Part shown: one piece after another, positions 59,568 to 64,000 of the stretch
Layout of the letters: every line of letters begins with the position of its first letter
Position numbering within the stretch: the first letter of the stretch is position 1
Assembly (NCBI GenBank): GCA_002270465.1
Contig: NQOF01000005.1
Coordinates: forward strand, 62,001-126,000
DNA length: 64,000 nt
Direction of reading: 5' to 3'
Source of the DNA: Blautia hominis
GTDB taxonomy: Bacteria; Bacillota; Clostridia; Lachnospirales; Lachnospiraceae
Translations under genes and position numbers: made by a program
Notes under the pieces: generated by a model
Told to the model about the DNA's origin: nothing
Databases searched by the model: none
What the model saw: the letters and a program-made list of their open reading frames with translations, nothing else

Positions 59568-61863
59568 ACTTGCTCTGGTGCTGGTGGTGCTGGTCATATT
59601 GCTGCCTTCTTTGGCTATGATGATCATCCGCCCGCACTATATCAAAGGCCAGGGTAACTCTGAGCCGAATTTTAACACTTCCTCATTCATGAGCACACTT
59701 ACACACTCCAACTATGTGCTCTATGCGGAAGAAAAACAGAGGGAAAACCAGGCGGCTATGATCCCGTTTGACATCTTTTTCCCTTCTGCCTTAAACGACA
59801 CACAAACGAAAAAAAATGAAGAGAGCAGTAACTCCGGTTCCAAGTCCAATACTTCCTCACAGGAAATATCACAGGAAACTCTGGATGAAGAAAACTTTCC
59901 CTCTTCCAAATACAAAGATACCTTCGGAGATGAGTATGAATCCTATACTTCTGAGGAAGCCGTCATCGCATCCGCCAATGAGATCTCCAGCAAATTCTCC
60001 AGATGGGAAGACAACTTCTCCACTCTGCGCTCCTATCTTCAGTACGAGGTACGGGACGAAGACGGAAAGATCGTGGATTCCAATGCCACAGAGGAACTGG
60101 AACCTCTCCTCTCCGGCGAAAAAGCCGACGCCCTGGATAAAAAATATGCTTTCGGCGCTGTCATCAAGTACGATGGGAGCGGAAATGTATCACAGGCCGA
60201 ATTTTTCTCAGGAAAAGCCAGCAATGCCACACAGCTTCTCAACGAGCAGGTCCGCCAGAACCCATGTTCTGAGTTTGACAGCCAGTACGGTATGGATGCC
60301 CCCTTTCAGAAACCACAGGGCCGCACCTACCTTTACCTGATGACAGCCGAAAATCTGGCTACCTTTTTGTCAAGCTCGCCCGGCAGCGGATATCTGGAAT
60401 ATCTTGGAGTCAACACTTACCAGGCAACGGATGATCTGTCCATCGTCTTTTTGACCCTGCTCGGTATGGTGGCTGCAGCCGCTTTACTGCTGCCGTTTAT
60501 CAAACAACTGCAGATGGGGGATGAAAAAATCTTCCAGGCACCTTTTGAACTGGTCTGTATCATAGCCAGCTTTATACTGGGATTCTCCCTGTCCATGTCC
60601 GTGGACGGCAGTGCTATGAACAAGGAACCCATTTATAATGTCCTGCACAGTATTGGCGTTCCCCAGGAACTTGCCTCTATACTTCAGTATTTCTGGGGCT
60701 TCATCGGATGGGCATTTATCTTCGCGGTGTGCTATTGGGCTGCCGGTTGTCTGAGATGTGTTTTTATCATAGGACCGAAACGTTACATTCAGGAACGGGT
60801 TATCATCTACCGTATCTGGCCATGGGCAAAAAGTTCTATTAAAAATGTATACAACAGTATGCTTCATGTAAATTTGAAGGATGATACCACAAAGGTACTG
60901 ATCAAAGTTGTACTGATCAACTTTATCATCCTGGGCTTTATCAGCCTCATGTGGGTGTGGGGGATCGGGGCGCTGATCATTTACTCCATTGCGCTGTTCT
61001 TCCTATTGCGTAAATACTGCAATGATCTGCAGAAACAGTATCACAGGCTGCTGGATGCAACCAACCAGCTTGCCGACGGCAACTTGAACGGGACCATTCC
61101 TGAGGAGCTGGGGGTGTTTGAACCCTTCCGGGAGGAGATCACTAAGATACAGAGCGGGTTCAAGATGGCTGTGGACGAAGAGGTTAAGAGTCAGAAAATG
61201 AAAACGGACCTGATCACCAATGTATCCCATGATCTGAAGACACCTCTGACAGCCATCATCACTTATGTGGATCTGCTGAAGGATGAGAATCTGCCGGATG
61301 AGGAGAGACGCCGCTACATTGAAGTGCTGGAACAGAAGTCCACACGGCTGAAACTGCTGATCGAGGATCTGTTTGAGATCAGCAAAGCGACCAGCAGAAA
61401 TGTGACGCTGAACATTATGGATGTAGATATTGTGAGCCTGATGCAGCAGGCGAAACTGGAGCTTCAGGATAAGATCGAGGCTTCCAACCTCTATTTCCGC
61501 TGGCGTCTGCCTGAGGAAAAAGTGGTCCTTCCCCTTGACAGCCAGAAAACTTACCGGGTATTTGAGAACCTTCTGGTCAATATCACCAAATACGCCATGC
61601 CGCGTACCAGAGTGTATGTGGATATGGAAAATGATGAGAAGCGGGTCCGTATCTCCATGAAGAATATCTCAGCCTCTGAGCTGAACTTTAATCCTTCGGA
61701 GATCACCGAACGTTTTGTCCGGGGAGATGTTTCCCGGAATACAGAGGGAAGCGGACTGGGCCTGGCCATTGCCAAGAGCTTTGTAGAACTTCAGGGCGGA
61801 AACCTGCAGATCATGGTGGACGCAGACTTGTTCACTGTGGAGATCGTATTCCCGAAACCGTGA
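59551..61863 (+). CDS. large membrane sensor histidine kinase
   Basis: 770 residues if started at TTG 59551 (GGAG 12 nt upstream); TTG 59539 is an alternative. One N-terminal transmembrane segment (ALVLVVLVILLPSLAMMII), a Ser/Glu-rich extracellular part of about 260 residues, then four to five more membrane helices (about 300-480) precede HAMP-like QLADGNLNGTIPEELG, HisKA (NVSHDLKTPLTAIITYVDLL) and HATPase (G2 GSGLGLAIAKSFVELQGG). The N box (FENLLVNITKYAMPRT) is slightly divergent, with I-T-K in place of A-x-K. The multi-pass layout resembles clostridial kinases linked to envelope stress. A terminator follows. Confidence 0.9.
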   Translation: MKNSRKLALVLVVLVILLPSLAMMIIRPHYIKGQGNSEPNFNTSSFMSTLTHSNYVLYAEEKQRENQAAMIPFDIFFPSALNDTQTKKNEESSNSGSKSNTSSQEISQETLDEENFPSSKYKDTFGDEYESYTSEEAVIASANEISSKFSRWEDNFSTLRSYLQYEVRDEDGKIVDSNATEELEPLLSGEKADALDKKYAFGAVIKYDGSGNVSQAEFFSGKASNATQLLNEQVRQNPCSEFDSQYGMDAPFQKPQGRTYLYLMTAENLATFLSSSPGSGYLEYLGVNTYQATDDLSIVFLTLLGMVAAAALLLPFIKQLQMGDEKIFQAPFELVCIIASFILGFSLSMSVDGSAMNKEPIYNVLHSIGVPQELASILQYFWGFIGWAFIFAVCYWAAGCLRCVFIIGPKRYIQERVIIYRIWPWAKSSIKNVYNSMLHVNLKDDTTKVLIKVVLINFIILGFISLMWVWGIGALIIYSIALFFLLRKYCNDLQKQYHRLLDATNQLADGNLNGTIPEELGVFEPFREEITKIQSGFKMAVDEEVKSQKMKTDLITNVSHDLKTPLTAIITYVDLLKDENLPDEERRRYIEVLEQKSTRLKLLIEDLFEISKATSRNVTLNIMDVDIVSLMQQAKLELQDKIEASNLYFRWRLPEEKVVLPLDSQKTYRVFENLLVNITKYAMPRTRVYVDMENDEKRVRISMKNISASELNFNPSEITERFVRGDVSRNTEGSGLGLAIAKSFVELQGGNLQIMVDADLFTVEIVFPKP

Positions 61864-61913
61864 TATAAGAAATAACGTAACTGTTCAGTATCCTCACAGT
61901 TACAGGCAAACAG

Positions 61914-61957
61914 CCCCGGTACTGCATACGGATTGCAGTACCGGGGTTATCTTTTTT
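61914..61957 (+). terminator. rho-independent terminator after the kinase
   Basis: CCCCGGTACTGC (61914-61925) pairs with GCAGTACCGGGG (61935-61946), 9-nt loop, then TTATCTTTTTT. The preceding words GTAACTGTTC and CTCACAGTTACAGG echo the repeat fragment at 50.8 kb. Confidence 0.92.
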
Positions 61958-61958
61958 A

Positions 61959-64000
61959 TTACGCCCAATAGATCCTCATTCCTGTCTCGTGGCTCATGCG
62001 CTCCGGATGGCCTTTGACCCTGGATGAAAGTGCAAAGATATCTCTGTAAGAGTTTTGCGCAATACAGCTTCCATCTTTGCCGGTAATACTAACATACAGA
62101 TCCCATCTCTGTCCTTCTCCATAACCATCCTTAAAATGGACAGCCTCTTTTACTGAATCCGGCTCCATATGGATTTTTTTGGCGCCCTGTTCCACCATAT
62201 CCCCGCCTTTTGACTCTGTTATCACCCAAGAGACTTCACAGTCTTCGTATTTTTTATCCGTGTCATTCACAGCATAGATACCATCCAGAGAATCTCTGTA
62301 CTTTGCAAAGATCCCCACAGGACTGTTACTCTCCAGCATGGCCTGAAGTCCCTTCTTCGGAATCCCCCACCAGTCATACAGACCGTAAAAGCTCTGCGGA
62401 CACAAATCAATGAACATGAACTGGACATACCCGGAACATGGTGCATATTTTTGAATTCTGTAGTGCTCTGTATAGTATTTCAGCAGTTTGTACTGGTAAT
62501 CCTGGATGGCAGGGATCTCCTTCTCAATCCCCGCAAGACGTCCGTAGACAACCGGAACCTTCTTCAGACTCTCCGCACAGGCAGGTGCATCAAATCCGTA
62601 TTCTGTATTGAGCTTCTCCGTTGTCCCGTAAATCTCCCTGTACTGGCCGCCGCTAAGAGATCCCAGATAATTGTGGCTGTCCCCGCTAAATATATCCTCA
62701 TTGCAGAAAGAGCCTTTGATGATCGGACGGTCAGCATCCATTTCCTGCAGTTCACGGTAGAGCCTGGGCCCCGGATTCTCCTCCATGAACCGTCTTCTGG
62801 TATCCCCATCCGGGTCCACGCAGCCCGGTTCATTCATACCGATCCAGCAGATAATGGATGGATGACGCATCAGCATCCTGACATTTTCCTTATAGATACC
62901 GATGAATTTCTCTGCCCACGCATCGGTGGAGGGGTGCGTCCAGTTATACTCTGAATCCTGAATGACCGCCATGCCCATCTTATCACATAAATCATAAAAT
63001 ATGTCCTGCTCCACATGAACATGAACCCTCACAAGGTTAAAGCCGGCTGCCTTGATATTGAGCAAGTCCCGGTAATATCGTTCTTCCGTCATGGCAGAAA
63101 TATAGCAGTCCGGGAAATAAGAGGTTCCCCGTACAAAGAAATCCCTGCCGTTCAGACGGAAACGTGTCATCTCCCCTGTCCGCATGATCTCTGTTTTCCT
63201 GAAAGCAAAGACCGTCTCTTTTCCGCATACCCTGCCGCCGTCCCGCTCTAACAGGACTTCTGCGGTATACATGCACGGCTGGCCGTGATCCCAGGTATTC
63301 CAAAGGAGAAAGTCCTCCATCTTGACAGAACATACCCTCTCCTCCTGACCGCCCTCTGCAGTAAAATCCAAAGCCGCCTCAGCCTTATGGATACCGGTCC
63401 TCTCATCCTTTATCTTCAGCACCATCCTGTATTCCCCACCGGGTACAAGTCCTCCAAGTACCACCTTAGCCTTTACCACTGCGCTGTCCATACCTTCAGA
63501 AAGCTCATAAGAAATCTCCGGACGTGCCTCCATGGATTCCTGTTGGGTTATAATAAGTTCCACCCTGCCGTAAATCCCCACAGGGTTCACGTCACGCTGT
63601 ATGAATGTATCGGAATGCTCATAGGTTCCCTTCACCATTCTGCGCTTTACAAGAATAGTCCTGGAATCTTCTTTCCCCTTCTCCACCTCCTCATCCCAGG
63701 GGGAACTCACTTTTACTATGAGAAGGTTCTTTGCTCCCGGTCTGACAAGGTCTGTTATATCAAAGGAAAACGGGGCCGAATACCCTTCATGTTCTCCTGC
63801 AGGAAGCCCGTTCACCCACACTTTGCAGTAATAATCCACATTGCTAAACTGCAGCCGGACCCTCTGCTGCTTTCCCTCCGGCAAGTCAAATTTATGACGG
63901 TACCACCAGGGTGCCTGGTTAAAATATCTGAGTTCTCTCCCAAAATAAGGCTGATCGGCGAACAAAAGCTGCAGATGTTTTAACTCGCTTAATCTTTCCC
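61959..64000 (-). CDS. glycoside hydrolase family 2 (N terminus outside window)
   Basis: At least 680 residues; the frame is open to the window edge at 64000, so the true start lies beyond and the apparent TTG at 63965 is internal. A sugar-binding jelly roll (PWWYRHKFDLPEG..VDYYCKVWVNGLPAGEHEGY) is followed by an immunoglobulin-like domain and the TIM barrel with RVHVHVEQDIFYDLCDKMG, acid/base in CWIGMNEPGC and nucleophile in NTEYGFDAPA. GH2 members hydrolyse beta-galactosides, beta-glucuronides or mannosides; substrate not set. The gene ends close to the kinase terminator. Confidence 0.9.
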   Translation of the reverse strand, partial: ERLSELKHLQLLFADQPYFGRELRYFNQAPWWYRHKFDLPEGKQQRVRLQFSNVDYYCKVWVNGLPAGEHEGYSAPFSFDITDLVRPGAKNLLIVKVSSPWDEEVEKGKEDSRTILVKRRMVKGTYEHSDTFIQRDVNPVGIYGRVELIITQQESMEARPEISYELSEGMDSAVVKAKVVLGGLVPGGEYRMVLKIKDERTGIHKAEAALDFTAEGGQEERVCSVKMEDFLLWNTWDHGQPCMYTAEVLLERDGGRVCGKETVFAFRKTEIMRTGEMTRFRLNGRDFFVRGTSYFPDCYISAMTEERYYRDLLNIKAAGFNLVRVHVHVEQDIFYDLCDKMGMAVIQDSEYNWTHPSTDAWAEKFIGIYKENVRMLMRHPSIICWIGMNEPGCVDPDGDTRRRFMEENPGPRLYRELQEMDADRPIIKGSFCNEDIFSGDSHNYLGSLSGGQYREIYGTTEKLNTEYGFDAPACAESLKKVPVVYGRLAGIEKEIPAIQDYQYKLLKYYTEHYRIQKYAPCSGYVQFMFIDLCPQSFYGLYDWWGIPKKGLQAMLESNSPVGIFAKYRDSLDGIYAVNDTDKKYEDCEVSWVITESKGGDMVEQGAKKIHMEPDSVKEAVHFKDGYGEGQRWDLYVSITGKDGSCIAQNSYRDIFALSSRVKGHPERMSHETGMRIYWA

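Overview
The window looks like a chromosomal segment of a gut-type Clostridia, most probably Lachnospiraceae (inference). The reasons are AGGAGG-type ribosome binding sites, choline-binding-type surface repeats, OmpR-type two-component systems, a tyrosine-recombinase trio, and a Wzx/Wzy capsule locus clearly more AT-rich than the housekeeping genes around it. No rRNA, tRNA or CRISPR array was seen.

Layout. 0-4.6 kb: end of an iron-type ABC transporter (permease, binding protein), a pRiA4b ORF-3 family protein, a helical protein of unknown function, a 32-bp minisatellite and a VanZ-like protein. 4.7-10.9 kb: a graveyard of mobile DNA. It holds a broken ugd gene, two IS66 right ends in opposite orientation, and a trio of tyrosine recombinases (RIT-like) whose first gene is truncated and whose third is split by an IS21-family element with a readable 5-bp target duplication. 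10.9-29.6 kb: a capsule/exopolysaccharide locus, all on the minus strand. It has CapD-type dehydratase, NeuD-like acyltransferase, a fused initiating sugar transferase-reductase, several glycosyltransferases (one broken at a seven-G run), Wzy, pyruvyl transferase and partner, Wzx, and the CapE-CapF-CapG set for UDP-N-acetyl-L-fucosamine.

29.6-32.5 kb is the most interesting part. A TnpB-family protein that lacks the RuvC acidic residues in my manual alignment is followed by a compact structured RNA, directly upstream of the capsule operon. Upstream of it, an orphan tyrosine integrase sits between 16-bp inverted repeats, and a promoter inside that segment points out toward the TnpB-like gene and the capsule genes. 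My reading, an inference, is a DNA-inversion switch in series with a domesticated, possibly RNA-guided, TnpB-like regulator. A second leader with a 13-codon peptide, a long stem and an attenuator-like terminator lies inside the locus at 26.7-27.3 kb.

32.9-64 kb is mostly core functions: MurF and Ddl; an AraC regulator divergent from a very large secreted GH16 glucanase with choline-binding repeats; an L,D-transpeptidase; an aminotransferase; a Ca2+-type P-ATPase; an rRNA-methyltransferase-like protein; a large XRE regulator divergent from an old-yellow-enzyme reductase; a PepSY lipoprotein next to a two-component system; DUF1294 and L-asparaginase; chorismate synthase; a second two-component system; and a GH2 enzyme running off the window. 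Palindromic intergenic repeats are scattered here, including a 192-nt nearly perfect hairpin.
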